Part shown: in pieces, positions 7,607 to 19,158 of the stretch
Layout: the number at the start of each line of letters is the position of its first letter
Numbering within the stretch: position 1 is the stretch's first letter
NCBI RefSeq assembly: GCF_003314435.2
Contig: NZ_QNVY02000005.1
Location: 1 to 64,000 of the forward strand
Origin: Flavobacterium petrolei
GTDB taxonomy: Bacteria > Bacteroidota > Bacteroidia > Flavobacteriales > Flavobacteriaceae
DNA: 64,000 bases
Direction of reading: 5' to 3'
Notes under the pieces: generated by a model
What the model was told of the DNA's origin: nothing
Seen by the model: only the letters and a program-made list of their open reading frames with translations
Database searches by the model: none
Program-made: the position numbers and the translations under genes

Positions 7607-8863
7607 TTATAAAAAGTCGGTATTTTTTCTTTTCAATTTTTGATACAAATGGTATTTTGCTCCTTTTACAATTTGAGCATTATAAATTCCCACTGACCCC
7701 GAAGAAAAGTAAGCAAGCAAACACGCAATCCCAATAAAAATGCCGCTTTCGATCCCGAAAAGTTCCATTCCCATAACCGTACAGGCAATAGGAGTATGAG
7801 TGGCTCCCGAAAAAACAGCTACAAATCCCATTCCTGCCAAAAGGGCTATTGGTAAAGGAACAAAAAGCGATAAAGCGCTTCCTAAAGTGGCACCAACAAA
7901 AAATAATGGTGTGACTTCACCTCCTTTGAATCCCGCTCCCAGCGTAAATCCTGTAAAAAGTATTTTTAGCAGGAAATCATAGGAAGCATTTGGGTTTGAA
8001 AAAGCATCGACAATCATAGGGACTCCAAGACCAATGTATTTTGTGGTTCCAATAAAATATACGGCTAGTGCTATAAAACATCCGCCCACAAAAGGGCGAA
8101 GCGGTGGAAACGAAATAGTTTTTGAAAATAAACGTCCCCAAAAGTGTGTGCTTCTGGAAAAAAGCATGGCGGCTAGGCCAAATAAAATACTCACGAGAAT
8201 TACCCAAAATAGAGTCGTAAAGTTATTTTCCGGCAGAAATGGAATCGCATAAGGGGTGTGCTTTACATGCCAAAGTTCCACGGTGAAATAAGCGATATAT
8301 GCAACCAGAAAAGAAAGAAAAATGCTTTTGAAATTGATTTTACTAAAATAAACAACTTCCAAAGCGAATAAAGCTCCGGCTAAAGGAGTTCCAAAAATGG
8401 AGGCAAATCCAGCGCTGATTCCCAGAATGAGTATCGTTTTTCTTTCGGATGCATCAAGTTGAAACAATTTTGTAAACTGGTCTGCAATCGCTCCGCCCAT
8501 TTGCACGGCGGTTCCTTCTCGACCGGCTGAACCTCCAAAAAGATGAGTGATTAAGGTGCCAAAAAGCACCAAAGAAGCCATTTTTAACGGAATGATTTTT
8601 TGCGGATTTTCGTATTCTTCCAGCAATAAATTATTTCCTTTGACAACTGATTTACCCCAATAATGATAGCCCAATCCTATAATCAAACCGCCTATTGGCA
8701 AAAGCCAAATGATCCAACTGTTATTTTTCCTTATTTGCGTAACCCATTCTAAGGAAACCAGAAAAAAAGCAGATGCCGATCCGGAAATAACACCGATTAA
8801 AATGCAGATGAAAATCCATTGGAGTAGCAGCGACGAATTTTTTTTAGTTTTCTCTAAATTCAT
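7607..8863 (-). CDS. ClC-family voltage-gated chloride channel or transporter
   Basis: A 418-residue inner-membrane protein with about 10-12 hydrophobic segments. The ClC signatures are present: GGSAGREGTAVQ near residue 115 (the GREGP-type anion filter loop, here GREGT), GISAGFASIFGTPLAGALFALEV soon after (quoted motif GFASIFGTPLAGALFALE), and GFKGGEVTPLFFVGATLG (the GxFxP-like third element). It exchanges or conducts chloride. The start was set at the ATG at 8861-8863 (MNLEKTK); an in-frame TTG ten codons upstream is less likely. It lies between RidA and the DHH gene in a reverse-strand run with short gaps. It lacks cytoplasmic CBS domains, as bacterial members usually do. Confidence 0.93.
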   Translation of the reverse strand: MNLEKTKKNSSLLLQWIFICILIGVISGSASAFFLVSLEWVTQIRKNNSWIIWLLPIGGLIIGLGYHYWGKSVVKGNNLLLEEYENPQKIIPLKMASLVLFGTLITHLFGGSAGREGTAVQMGGAIADQFTKLFQLDASERKTILILGISAGFASIFGTPLAGALFALEVVYFSKINFKSIFLSFLVAYIAYFTVELWHVKHTPYAIPFLPENNFTTLFWVILVSILFGLAAMLFSRSTHFWGRLFSKTISFPPLRPFVGGCFIALAVYFIGTTKYIGLGVPMIVDAFSNPNASYDFLLKILFTGFTLGAGFKGGEVTPLFFVGATLGSALSLFVPLPIALLAGMGFVAVFSGATHTPIACTVMGMELFGIESGIFIGIACLLAYFSSGSVGIYNAQIVKGAKYHLYQKLKRKNTDFL

Positions 8864-8898
8864 TAGTAGAATGGGCAAATTGTTTTTTTGCAAAAGTA

Positions 8899-9309
8899 TT
8901 ATAAACCTTCTTGAATTAATGGTTTTTCAGCGGCTATTGCGGTGATTTCAATTTCGACTAAATACTCAGGAGCAACTAGTTTGCTAATTTCATAAAAACC
9001 GGTCGTGGGTTTTATGTCCTTAAAAAATAGGGCATGAGCCTTGGCAACATCTTCAAATGTCGAAATATCGGTAGTAAAAATTCGTGTTCTGATGACATCT
9101 TCCATGCTTACTTTTAAGTCTTCGAGAACTACTTGTACGCGTTCTAAAATGTTTACTGTTTGTGCATACGCATCAGTAGCTTTTACTTTTTCGCCATCAA
9201 TAATAGCGACTGTACCAGATACTTCAATAGTATTTCCAATGCGTACCGCTCTGCAGTATCCCATTTTGTCTTCCCATGGAGAACCGGTCAATATGTTTTC
9301 TCTTTTCAT
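8899..9309 (-). CDS. RidA family protein (enamine/imine deaminase)
   Basis: A 136-residue protein of the YjgF/YER057c/UK114 family. Members hydrolyse reactive enamine or imine intermediates from PLP enzymes, or have relatives with other ligands. Visible features are the early VSGTVAI strand, DVIRTRIFTTDI with the conserved Arg that binds the substrate carboxylate, and a C-terminal YLVEIEITAIA. The ATG at 9307-9309 (MKRENILTG) was chosen over a start 22 codons upstream because the family fold begins here. It is the first gene of the reverse-strand run that continues into the chloride channel 35 bp later. Confidence 0.9.
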   Translation of the reverse strand: MKRENILTGSPWEDKMGYCRAVRIGNTIEVSGTVAIIDGEKVKATDAYAQTVNILERVQVVLEDLKVSMEDVIRTRIFTTDISTFEDVAKAHALFFKDIKPTTGFYEISKLVAPEYLVEIEITAIAAEKPLIQEGL

Positions 9310-9590
9310 TTTCGTAGTGTTTAAATCTTGTTTAGTAATAAAAATGCGATTTTGGATATGGCATACTATTTGCAAGTTAGAAAAAAAAGTGAAATAAAAA
9401 TACCGATTTTGGATTAAAAAAAATCAAATTTTATCAGGGATATTTTAGTTGTTTTATTCTCTTTAATGAAATAAAATACAGATTTAGGAGTTATAAATGA
9501 AAGTTAAATTACAGCTTGATTCTTGAATAAATACAATTGGTTTTTTATTTTTAAAATTTTACAAGCACGGATAAACTAATTTAAAAAGTT

Positions 9591-10259
9591 ATGAAAAGGA
9601 TTTTATTTTTAATGATTACCATCAGTATGTCCTTGAGCGGATATGCCCAGAATGAATTTAGCTCGAAATTTAAAGCGATTCCGCCGAAAGTTAATGCACC
9701 AAAAATAAAAAAAGCAATTCCACCCAAAGCAGATATTCCGCCTATTAATACGCCAAACGTTTTTAAAAATCCGGAAATTTTTAACCCAAAACCAAGTCCG
9801 TCGCTTCCTAGTACGCCTGCAGCTAACTTCTCCATGACTCCTAAAAACGAGTTTATTAATCCCGGAGATGTTTATAAAGATAAGTGGAATAAAAAGGAGG
9901 AAAATACAGATGGTGTTGTGTATAGAAAGAACCAAAATTTAGGTAATTTCGCCACGGGATCAGTTACTGCTAAGGTAATGTATCGGGATGCAGCTTACGT
10001 TGATGGCGATAAGATTAGGGTGTATTTGAATGATCGAGTAATAGAATATCAGGTGAACCTCGATAGTGATTTCAAGGGTTTTGAAATTGTGTTGGAAAAA
10101 GGCTTTAATAAGATAGATTTCGAAGCATTAAACCAAGGTAGTTCGGGTCCTAATACCGCCGAATTTAAAGTGTATGATGATAAAGGTGGTTTGATATCAG
10201 CAAGCCAGTGGAATCTTGGAACTGGTTTCAAAGCCACTATTATTTTGGTAAAAGAATAA
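9591..10259 (+). CDS. Secreted protein of unknown function
   Basis: A 222-residue protein with a clear signal peptide (residues 1-19, cleavage after GYAQ). A Pro/Lys-rich stretch with repeated I-P-P, K-N-P and P-S-P units runs to about residue 85 and should be extended. A compact C-terminal domain of about residues 115-222 is predicted mostly beta (VTAKVMYRDAAYVDGDKIRV, FKGFEIVLEKGFNKIDFEAL). The family is not named here; it resembles conserved secreted proteins of flavobacteria. It stands alone between divergent and convergent neighbours and has its own terminator. Location is probably periplasmic or cell surface; no function is claimed. Confidence 0.8.
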   Translation: MKRILFLMITISMSLSGYAQNEFSSKFKAIPPKVNAPKIKKAIPPKADIPPINTPNVFKNPEIFNPKPSPSLPSTPAANFSMTPKNEFINPGDVYKDKWNKKEENTDGVVYRKNQNLGNFATGSVTAKVMYRDAAYVDGDKIRVYLNDRVIEYQVNLDSDFKGFEIVLEKGFNKIDFEALNQGSSGPNTAEFKVYDDKGGLISASQWNLGTGFKATIILVKE

Positions 10260-10281
10260 AAACATAGGTAAGGTAAATAAG

Positions 10282-10320
10282 AAAAACCGTTGGATATCAT
10301 GAATATTCAACGGTTTTTTA
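10282..10320. terminator. Bidirectional intrinsic terminator
   Basis: AAAAACCGTTG (10282-10292) and CAACGGTTTTT (10308-10318) form a perfect 11-bp stem with a 15-base loop and T/A runs on both sides. It separates two convergent genes. Confidence 0.88.
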
Positions 10321-10338
10321 TGTTTAAGGATGTTTTGT

Positions 10339-10866
10339 CTAAAACGGATCTGCAGTAACTTGAAATTTCATGTCTGATTTTACAGTAATGTCTTGAGTTA
10401 AGGATTCTTTAATAACTGCCTTAGCCCTTATTTTATAGGAAGGTGCCTTGATGTATTTGTCTAATTTTTGAGAGATACAAATTAGATTAATCGTATTTGA
10501 AGTGGAATTAATGTCGTCTAAATAAGCCAATTCAATTTCATCATTAGCATCTGTTGAAATATATAAGTGTATCGATTTTAAAAAGCGAAATGTTTTATCA
10601 GTTGGCTCAGTGATAGTTAATTTTAACGCTGTCAACTTTACATCTTTTACTAAATCTGCTTTTGTATTGTTATTTTCAAATTCTTTACTTGAATTCGTGG
10701 TTATTTCCGGTGTTACAACTTCAAATAGAGCTCCAACTGGGAAAGCACTATCAATTGTAAAAGAGGTTTCGTCATCGATTGTAAACGTTAATAAATCATC
10801 AATTACACTACACGAAATGGCTATAAGGCCAAAAATTGCAACTGCTATAAATTTCTTTGCTTTCAT
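10339..10866 (-). CDS. Lipoprotein of unknown function
   Basis: A 175-residue protein with a lipoprotein signal, lipobox ending in Cys19 (IAISCSVID). The mature part is rich in Thr, Ser, Asp and Lys and appears all-beta, with alternating strands such as VKLTALKLTIT and FLKSIHLYIS. No catalytic motif is visible. It is divergent from guaA, with about 200 bp between starts. It resembles conserved flavobacterial lipoproteins of unknown role; only the envelope location is supported. Confidence 0.78.
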   Translation of the reverse strand: MKAKKFIAVAIFGLIAISCSVIDDLLTFTIDDETSFTIDSAFPVGALFEVVTPEITTNSSKEFENNNTKADLVKDVKLTALKLTITEPTDKTFRFLKSIHLYISTDANDEIELAYLDDINSTSNTINLICISQKLDKYIKAPSYKIRAKAVIKESLTQDITVKSDMKFQVTADPF

Positions 10867-11068
10867 TTTCTTTCTGTTTTTACGAGATTATGAGGGTTAC
10901 AAATGTACTCTTTTATATTCTAAACCTAATTTTAGAATAATCCCAAAATTACGATACAAGATCAGATGTCTTTTAGTAGGCAAGAGAATTTTTTTAGCAA
11001 CTTAAAAGAAAATAAATATTTTTCAAAATTCAATTTTTCAATTCAAAATATAAAAAGTATTTTTGCGC

Positions 11069-12598
11069 ATGCAACACAACGTACTTATTTTAGACTTCGG
11101 ATCGCAATACACACAACTTATTGCGCGTAGAGTTCGCGAATTAAATATATTCTGCGAAATCTTCCCTTACAATCATTTTCCGAGTGATTTATCCTCTTAT
11201 AAAGCAGTAATCCTTGGTGGTAGTCCATTTTCTGTCCGTTCAGAAGATGCGCCTCATCCAGATTTATCTCAAATTAGAGGAAAACTTCCTATGCTGGCTG
11301 TTTGTTACGGCGCGCAATATTTATCCCATTTCAGTGGTGGGGAAGTAGCGGCTTCCAATACCAGAGAATATGGTAGAGCTAATTTATCGTTCATAAAGGA
11401 AGACGAAATTTTCTTTGAAGGAGTTTCTGAAAATAGCCAAGTTTGGATGAGTCATAGCGATAGTATCAAAGCTTTGCCAACAAATGGCGTAAAACTGGCA
11501 AGTACTCATGATGTGGAATTTGCTGCTTACAAAATTGAAGGCGAAACAACGTATGCGATTCAATACCATCCTGAGGTTTTTCATTCTACCGATGGATCAA
11601 AAATGCTGGAAAACTTTTTAGTAAAAATTGCAGAAGTTCCTCAAAACTTTACACCAAATGCTTTTGTTGAAGAGATGGTAGCTGAACTGAAAGAGAAATT
11701 GCAAGATGATAAAGTAGTTCTAGGACTTTCTGGCGGAGTTGATTCGACTGTAGCGGCAGTTTTATTGCACCAGGCGATTGGAAAAAATCTATACTGTATT
11801 TTTGTAAATAATGGTTTGCTTCGTAAAAACGAGTTCCAAAACGTATTAGATCAATACAAAGGAATGGGTTTGAACGTAAAAGGAGTTGATGCCGGAGATC
11901 GTTTCTTATCAGAATTAGCAGGTGTAAGCGACCCGGAAACCAAACGTAAAATTATTGGACGTGTATTTATCGAAGTTTTTGATGATGAATCACACCTTAT
12001 AGAAGATGTAAAATGGTTGGCTCAAGGAACAATATATCCTGATGTTATTGAATCGGTTTCTGTAAAAGGGCCTTCAGCAACAATCAAATCACATCATAAT
12101 GTAGGTGGTTTGCCGGATTATATGAAATTGAAAATCGTGGAACCGCTTCGTATGCTTTTCAAAGATGAAGTGCGTAGAGTAGGAGCTTCACTAGGAATTG
12201 ACCCAGAATTATTAGGAAGACATCCTTTTCCAGGACCAGGATTGTCAATTAGAATTCTAGGTGATATTACACCTGAAAAAGTGCAAATTTTGCAAGATGT
12301 AGATGCTGTTTTTATTGATGGATTAAAATCTTGGGGATTATACGATAAAGTATGGCAGGCAGGAGCAATTTTACTTCCTGTAAATAGCGTAGGAGTTATG
12401 GGTGATGAACGCACATATGAAAAAGTGATTGCGCTTCGTGCTGTAGAATCTACTGATGGTATGACAGCTGATTGGGTGCATTTACCGTATGATTTCTTGA
12501 TGAAAATTTCTAATGATATTATTAATAAAGTAAAAGGGGTAAATAGAGTAGTGTATGATATAAGCTCAAAACCGCCAGCAACAATTGAGTGGGAATAA
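11069..12598 (+). CDS. guaA: GMP synthase (glutamine-hydrolysing)
   Basis: A 509-residue enzyme that converts XMP to GMP with ATP and glutamine, the last step of guanine nucleotide synthesis. An N-terminal class I glutamine amidotransferase (about residues 1-190) has the nucleophile Cys in LAVCYGAQY and the His/Glu pair in YHPEVFHS. The ATP-pyrophosphatase domain has the PP-loop [12 protein letters not shown] near residue 220. The C-terminal dimerisation domain ends TIEWE as usual. The ATG at 11069 was chosen over an in-frame TTG six bases upstream. A TAnnTTTG box (11058-11065) lies only 3 bases before the start codon, too near for a usual leader, so it is not called as the promoter. Confidence 0.97.
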   Translation: MQHNVLILDFGSQYTQLIARRVRELNIFCEIFPYNHFPSDLSSYKAVILGGSPFSVRSEDAPHPDLSQIRGKLPMLAVCYGAQYLSHFSGGEVAASNTREYGRANLSFIKEDEIFFEGVSENSQVWMSHSDSIKALPTNGVKLASTHDVEFAAYKIEGETTYAIQYHPEVFHSTDGSKMLENFLVKIAEVPQNFTPNAFVEEMVAELKEKLQDDKVVLGLSGGVDSTVAAVLLHQAIGKNLYCIFVNNGLLRKNEFQNVLDQYKGMGLNVKGVDAGDRFLSELAGVSDPETKRKIIGRVFIEVFDDESHLIEDVKWLAQGTIYPDVIESVSVKGPSATIKSHHNVGGLPDYMKLKIVEPLRMLFKDEVRRVGASLGIDPELLGRHPFPGPGLSIRILGDITPEKVQILQDVDAVFIDGLKSWGLYDKVWQAGAILLPVNSVGVMGDERTYEKVIALRAVESTDGMTADWVHLPYDFLMKISNDIINKVKGVNRVVYDISSKPPATIEWE

Positions 12599-12660
12599 TA
12601 TCGTTTTTTAACATTAAGTCATTACATTTGTGATGACTTAATTGTTTTAAATCATAATTT

Positions 12661-14577
12661 ATGAAAGAATTTTTACGAATTTTGTTTTTAGTAATATTGT
12701 TTTCAAATGTCATTCTTGGACAAGAAAGCGTAATGCAACATACCGTTGTTAAAGGGGAAACAATAACACAAATCGCATTAAAGTACAAAACAACCCCTGC
12801 AGCTATTTATAAACTTAATCCGGAATCTCAGTCCGGAATTCAAGAAAACCAACTTCTTAGTGTTCCTAATGTTGTCTTACATCAAAGTGATAGTGTTATT
12901 CACATTGTAGGTCCTAAAGAAACACTTTACGGTTTAGCTACAAAATATAATGTAAAAGTTGAAGCACTTCGAGAGTTAAATGAAACAGTGCTCGTTAATG
13001 GGTTAAAAACAGGACAGGAGTTAGTCATTCCGAAATCTTTTGAATCTAAAAAAACAGGGTTTGACCAGCAAACCATAAATGCTGCTAATTCAAAAATTAC
13101 TCATAAAGTACTGCCTAAAGAATCCTTGTTTGGTATTGCAAGATTGTATAACGTATCTGTTCAGGATTTAGACAAAGCTAATTCAGATATTTTTAAAGTA
13201 GGATTACAAGTTGGACAAAATTTAGTCATACCAAACAAACGAAAAACAGTAGATGGAAGAACCAGAATTATTAACTCTGAAACTATTTTTCATGATGTTC
13301 AGTTTAAAGAAACTAAATACTCAATAGCCAAAAAATACGGGATTACAATTGATCAATTAGAATCACAAAATCCTGAAATTGTAAATGGATTAACTCAAGG
13401 AAATAAATTGGCTATAAATGTTAAGCAGATAACTCCTTCAAACGAAAATGAAGAGTTGATGATTGCATTGGCAGAGAAGCAAGTAGTGGTAGAGAAAACC
13501 AAAGCTAAAAATATTCAATTAGAGGATTTAAAAGACAAGCTCACCGTTCAAAAAGAAATAAATCAAAAAGTTATTAAAGTTAATAATTTAAAAATTGACC
13601 TTAACGAGATAGATGATGCCAAAGAAGGTTCAGAGGAAAGGCTTAAGTTAGTCTTAGAAGCTAATAAAAATATTCAGGATATATTGATTTCAAAATTAGA
13701 TTCATTAGTCTACACGATGAATGAAGATTTGTCAGAATTAAAAAATACTGAGATTGAAAATCTAGAGAAATCAAAGCAATTGGAAGCTAAATCGTATGAA
13801 AGTATTTCTAGAACCAGTGAATTGTCATTTCAATTGAAAAAAGATTTAGCTCAAAATAGAAAAGTGTATTCTACATTGATGAATAAAGTGCAGCGAATCG
13901 CTGTTGAAAAAAACATTGAATACAAGAAGAAAGTAAGGGAAAATAGTAAAGCTGATCTCGCGGAGTCTGACAATGAAATTACTTCTCTTGATACTTATAA
14001 AAAGATGGAATCAGACCAAAAACGAAGAGATGAATTAAATGAAGTGCTTCTTAAAAAAATTGATTCGTTAGGCGGAGAGAAAAAAATTGAATTAAAAAGA
14101 CATATTAGTATGGCTACTTTTTATAGCAGAGAAGCAAGAAATTTTGATGATAAATTAGCGTTGGTGCGATTAAAAAGATACCAAAATAAAGCGCAGGAGT
14201 CTCAAAATCAAAATCCAGTTTCTAAAGATTTAAACCAACAAAATCTAGTGGAGATAAAAGAACCTATAAAGCAGGATTCTTTAAGTGAGGGAAATAGATC
14301 TAAAATAGAAATATTAGATAATCTTAAGGAAGTGCCGGCAGGGTATTACATTGTTTTAGGAGATTTTAGTGAAGCAGAGGACAGAGATAAATTTATAATG
14401 AAATTGATTGATGCCGGAGAATTGAATTCCAGTTTTTTCTTTAATGTAAATATTATGTCATATTATGTCTTTACTGAATTTTTTACTACTGAAGAAGAAG
14501 CTCTTTATGAATACAAACAGAAAAAAAACAAAGAATTCTTTGAAAAAATGTTTGTTGTAAAGATTGAACAGAATTAA
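12661..14577 (+). CDS. Secreted protein with four LysM domains and a SPOR-like end
   Basis: A 638-residue protein. The signal peptide (about residues 1-20, ILGQ) is followed by four LysM-type peptidoglycan-binding modules near residues 22-66, 80-125, 142-187 and 210-255, each with a [H/V]xVxxxET-type start and a closing xxLxIP. A Lys/Glu-rich helical region of about 255-530 is likely coiled coil. The last 75 residues (AGYYIVLGDFSEAEDRDKFI) resemble a SPOR-type fold that binds glycan strands. It should bind the cell wall in the periplasm. It shares the first four domains with the next gene, 84 bp downstream, so the two arose by duplication with replacement of the C-terminal half. The following gene of the pair carries a ligand-binding fold instead. 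Confidence 0.88.
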   Translation: MKEFLRILFLVILFSNVILGQESVMQHTVVKGETITQIALKYKTTPAAIYKLNPESQSGIQENQLLSVPNVVLHQSDSVIHIVGPKETLYGLATKYNVKVEALRELNETVLVNGLKTGQELVIPKSFESKKTGFDQQTINAANSKITHKVLPKESLFGIARLYNVSVQDLDKANSDIFKVGLQVGQNLVIPNKRKTVDGRTRIINSETIFHDVQFKETKYSIAKKYGITIDQLESQNPEIVNGLTQGNKLAINVKQITPSNENEELMIALAEKQVVVEKTKAKNIQLEDLKDKLTVQKEINQKVIKVNNLKIDLNEIDDAKEGSEERLKLVLEANKNIQDILISKLDSLVYTMNEDLSELKNTEIENLEKSKQLEAKSYESISRTSELSFQLKKDLAQNRKVYSTLMNKVQRIAVEKNIEYKKKVRENSKADLAESDNEITSLDTYKKMESDQKRRDELNEVLLKKIDSLGGEKKIELKRHISMATFYSREARNFDDKLALVRLKRYQNKAQESQNQNPVSKDLNQQNLVEIKEPIKQDSLSEGNRSKIEILDNLKEVPAGYYIVLGDFSEAEDRDKFIMKLIDAGELNSSFFFNVNIMSYYVFTEFFTTEEEALYEYKQKKNKEFFEKMFVVKIEQN

Positions 14578-14661
14578 TTTATTTAGGAAACAATTAACTA
14601 CTCTTTTTAAAGTTCATTACTAATTTTACAAAAACTAAAAAATTAATTTATTACACTCAGC

Positions 14662-16614
14662 ATGAAATATTTTTTAACATTCTTTGTTGTTCTTTTTTTT
14701 ATTTATTTTCCGAGTCAAGCTCAAAATAAAGTGATACAACATAATGTAACAAAAGGAGAAACTATAAATCAAATTGCACAAAAATATAAAGTCACTCCTT
14801 ATGATATTTATCAATTAAATCCAGATGCACAAAGTGGTTTGAAACCCAATACAATCTTGTTAATTCCTCAAAATTCTGGAAAGCAAGTAGTAGTTCAAAC
14901 CAAAAAAAGTACACCGTCTACAATGCATCAAGTAATGCCAAAAGAGACTTTGTATGGAATTGAGAAAAAATATGGTGTCACAGATGAAGCATTAAAACAA
15001 GCGAATCCTTTTCTTGAAAAAGAGGGTTTACAAATTGGACAGACGCTTACAATTCCTTCGAATGTTATTTTGAAAAATAAAACTCCAATCACTGAAAAAG
15101 TGGTGTTTCATTTTGTGCTTCCAAAAGAAACTAAATATTCTATAGCAAAGCAATACGGAATTACGATTGAGGAATTAGAACGCAAAAATCCTGAAGTAGT
15201 CACTAATTTACCGGAAGGATTTAAATTATTGATTAAAGGCAATCCCGAAACTTCGGGACCAAAACTAGATAAAACTGTTCCGGTTACTGAATCTAAAAAA
15301 GAGATTGTTACTACAAATCCAGTAAAAACAGCTTCTGCAGTAAATTACTTAAATTATATTGTAAAGCCTAAAGAGACCTTATATAGTTTGTCTAAAATGG
15401 CAGGTATAAGTCAGGAGGAATTAACAGCGCTCAACCCTGAATTGGCTCAAGGCGTTATTGAAGGTATGGTTTTGAAATTTCCTGCTACAATAGCATTTTC
15501 TCCACAAGTTAAAAAAGAATACACAGAATTGTCAAACAACAAGCGAAGTAGCGGCAGAAAAAAGCTGGTACTGCTGTTGCCGTTTAACATATCCAAGATT
15601 CAAGGCGATACGGTCAATTCGACTGCAATGCGCTTAAAAAAGGATAAATTCTTGAATATGACATTGGATTTTTATGCTGGAGCACTAATTGCTATTGATT
15701 CCGCTAAAACATTAGGACTTAATATTGATGTGAAAATCTTCGATTCTCAGGAGACTAAAAATAGTTCCAATGTTGCTGCTCTGATCAAAAGTAATGATTT
15801 AGAAAATTCGGATGCCATAATTGGACCATTCTACCAAAGCAATGTGGAGAAAACTGCCGAATTACTGTTGCCAAATCAAGTTCCTGTAATTTCGCCTTTG
15901 TCTAAAGATTTAGGAGCTTCATACGCTAACATTTTTCAATCGATTCCAGCTCCTGAAGCAGTCAAAAATGCCATGTTCGATTACATGCGTTCCAAAGGTG
16001 GTAACATGGTAGCGGTTGTAGACAAGAAAAAAGGTTCGATAATTCAGTTTATCAAAGAGAATCACAAAGATGTACGATTTTCAGCGCTTACCGAAAATGG
16101 TGGCGTTTCTGCTGAAAACTTGAAAAGTTTATTTGTAAAAGACAAGATAAACTATGTCGTAATGGAAACTGGAAACACGGGAATGATAAAAACGACAATT
16201 GCGGCAATGTTAAGTGCGATGCCTTCATTTAAAGTACAGTTGGTAATTTTGGAACCTAATGAAACGTTGGATACTGATGAAATTAATTTTGGAAATTTAA
16301 CCAAATTAAAATTAATGTATCCTTCAGTTACCCGTGAAAATGAATCTCCTGAAGCTTTAATTTTCGAAAAGGAATTTAGAAAGAAAAACAAAATTTATCC
16401 TAGTGTTTTTGCTACTCGTGGATTTGATTTAACTTTTGATACGATGTTGCGTTTGTCACAGGATAAAAAATACCAGGAAACAATTGATGCTGCGGCAACG
16501 GAGCAAATTGACAATAAATTCGAATTTTATAAAAAAGAGGACGGCGGTTATACCAATAAAGGAATCTATATTTTATATTATGACACGGATTTAACCATAA
16601 AAGAAGCGAATTAA
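14662..16614 (+). CDS. LysM protein with periplasmic ligand-binding domain
   Basis: A 650-residue protein with a signal peptide (residues 1-20, PSQAQ) and four LysM modules near residues 22-66, 90-135, 150-190 and 232-275. From about residue 298 to the end it has a type I periplasmic-binding-protein fold as in amino-acid ABC transporter receptors (KKLVLLLPFNI, DFYAGALIAIDSA, DAIIGPFYQSNVEKTAELLL, PVISPLSKDL, FATRGFDLTFD). No permease or ATPase lies nearby, so it is more likely a wall-anchored sensor or scaffold than a transport receptor; that is inference. Its stop overlaps the start of the OsmC gene by one base (TAATG), which implies translational coupling. Confidence 0.88.
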   Translation: MKYFLTFFVVLFFIYFPSQAQNKVIQHNVTKGETINQIAQKYKVTPYDIYQLNPDAQSGLKPNTILLIPQNSGKQVVVQTKKSTPSTMHQVMPKETLYGIEKKYGVTDEALKQANPFLEKEGLQIGQTLTIPSNVILKNKTPITEKVVFHFVLPKETKYSIAKQYGITIEELERKNPEVVTNLPEGFKLLIKGNPETSGPKLDKTVPVTESKKEIVTTNPVKTASAVNYLNYIVKPKETLYSLSKMAGISQEELTALNPELAQGVIEGMVLKFPATIAFSPQVKKEYTELSNNKRSSGRKKLVLLLPFNISKIQGDTVNSTAMRLKKDKFLNMTLDFYAGALIAIDSAKTLGLNIDVKIFDSQETKNSSNVAALIKSNDLENSDAIIGPFYQSNVEKTAELLLPNQVPVISPLSKDLGASYANIFQSIPAPEAVKNAMFDYMRSKGGNMVAVVDKKKGSIIQFIKENHKDVRFSALTENGGVSAENLKSLFVKDKINYVVMETGNTGMIKTTIAAMLSAMPSFKVQLVILEPNETLDTDEINFGNLTKLKLMYPSVTRENESPEALIFEKEFRKKNKIYPSVFATRGFDLTFDTMLRLSQDKKYQETIDAAATEQIDNKFEFYKKEDGGYTNKGIYILYYDTDLTIKEAN

Positions 16615-17015
16615 TGACATCAATAGTGACTTATTTAGGGGATTTGAGAACGTCTTCTATTCATTTGCAATCAGGAACCGAAATCCTTTCGGACGCTCCG
16701 GTAGACAATAACGGAAAAGGTGAGGCTTTTTCTCCAACGGATACTGTTGCAAACGCATTAGCAACTTGCATGATGACCATAATGGGTATTAAGGCACAAG
16801 AAATGGAAGTTGATTTGACAGGTTCTACCGCCGAAGTAATTAAAATTATGAATGCAGAACCAAGGCGTATCGGTGCAATAGAAATTGCTTTTGAGATGTA
16901 CGGAACGGCAGAGGAAAAAAACAGAACCATACTGGAAAGAGTAGCGATGACTTGTCCCGTTTTTTTAAGCTTGCATCCTGAAATCGAGAAACGAATAATT
17001 TTTAATTGGAAATAA
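16614..17015 (+). CDS. OsmC family protein
   Basis: A 133-residue protein of the OsmC/Ohr superfamily, whose members reduce organic hydroperoxides through two cysteines. Both appear to be present, in LATCMMTIMG near residue 52 and MTCPVFLSLHP near residue 115. The length is near the family norm of about 135-140. It begins in the TAATG overlap with the LysM gene and is followed by a strong terminator, so it closes that operon. Organic-peroxide detoxification is the family role; the substrate is not known. Confidence 0.9.
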   Translation: MTSIVTYLGDLRTSSIHLQSGTEILSDAPVDNNGKGEAFSPTDTVANALATCMMTIMGIKAQEMEVDLTGSTAEVIKIMNAEPRRIGAIEIAFEMYGTAEEKNRTILERVAMTCPVFLSLHPEIEKRIIFNWK

Positions 17016-17024
17016 AGAGATTTG

Positions 17025-17090
17025 AGAAGCAAGAGATAAGAATCAAGAAGAAGTAATAGTTCTTGATTCTTATCTCTTGCTTCTTTTTTA
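17025..17090 (+). terminator. Long perfect hairpin terminator
   Basis: Two 25-bp arms (17025-17049 and 17060-17084) are perfectly complementary around a 10-base loop and are followed by a T run. The stem is much longer than termination needs and consists of a purine-rich text containing AAGCAAGAGATAAGAATC. Confidence 0.9.
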
Positions 17091-17096
17091 TAAAAA

Positions 17097-17327
17097 ATGG
17101 ATCAAAACCAAAAACAACTCGTTAAGCTAGCCCATACTAAAATGCCTTTTGGTAAGTATGAAGGATGGTTTCTTATTGATATTCCTGAATATTACATTGT
17201 TTGGTACAGCAATAAAGGGTTTCCTAAAGGAGAATTAGGTGAACAGCTGAAATTAATTTATGAATTGAAGCTCAACGGTCTGGAGGAGTTAATTAGGAAT
17301 ATAAAAAAACGTTATCCAAAACCATAG
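17097..17327 (+). CDS. DUF3820 family protein
   Basis: A 76-residue protein matching the DUF3820 pattern: TKMPFGKYEGWFLIDIPEYY near the start (the M-P-F-G-K-Y-x-G core), YSNKGFPKGELG in the middle and a basic end. Some members are annotated as quorum-sensing-regulated virulence factors, but the biochemical role is unknown. The small size, lack of a signal peptide and position just after a terminator suggest an independently transcribed cytoplasmic protein. Confidence 0.88.
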   Translation: MDQNQKQLVKLAHTKMPFGKYEGWFLIDIPEYYIVWYSNKGFPKGELGEQLKLIYELKLNGLEELIRNIKKRYPKP

Positions 17328-17417
17328 GATAGTATCTATAAGACTCCATAGATTTTTAGAGAATTGTATTTTGCTTTTTTTTTAACCAAAAAAGAGTCTG
17401 AAAATCTAACAAGCTAA

Positions 17418-19103
<1,686 letters not shown>

Positions 19104-19158
19104 TATAATTCTGTGGAGCTGAACTTTAAACTTTAAATTTTAAACTTTTTTAATTACA

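Noticed and set aside
11058..11065. TATTTTTG as the guaA promoter box
   Set aside because: It ends only 3 bases before the ATG, which would leave no leader; the true promoter is probably further upstream.
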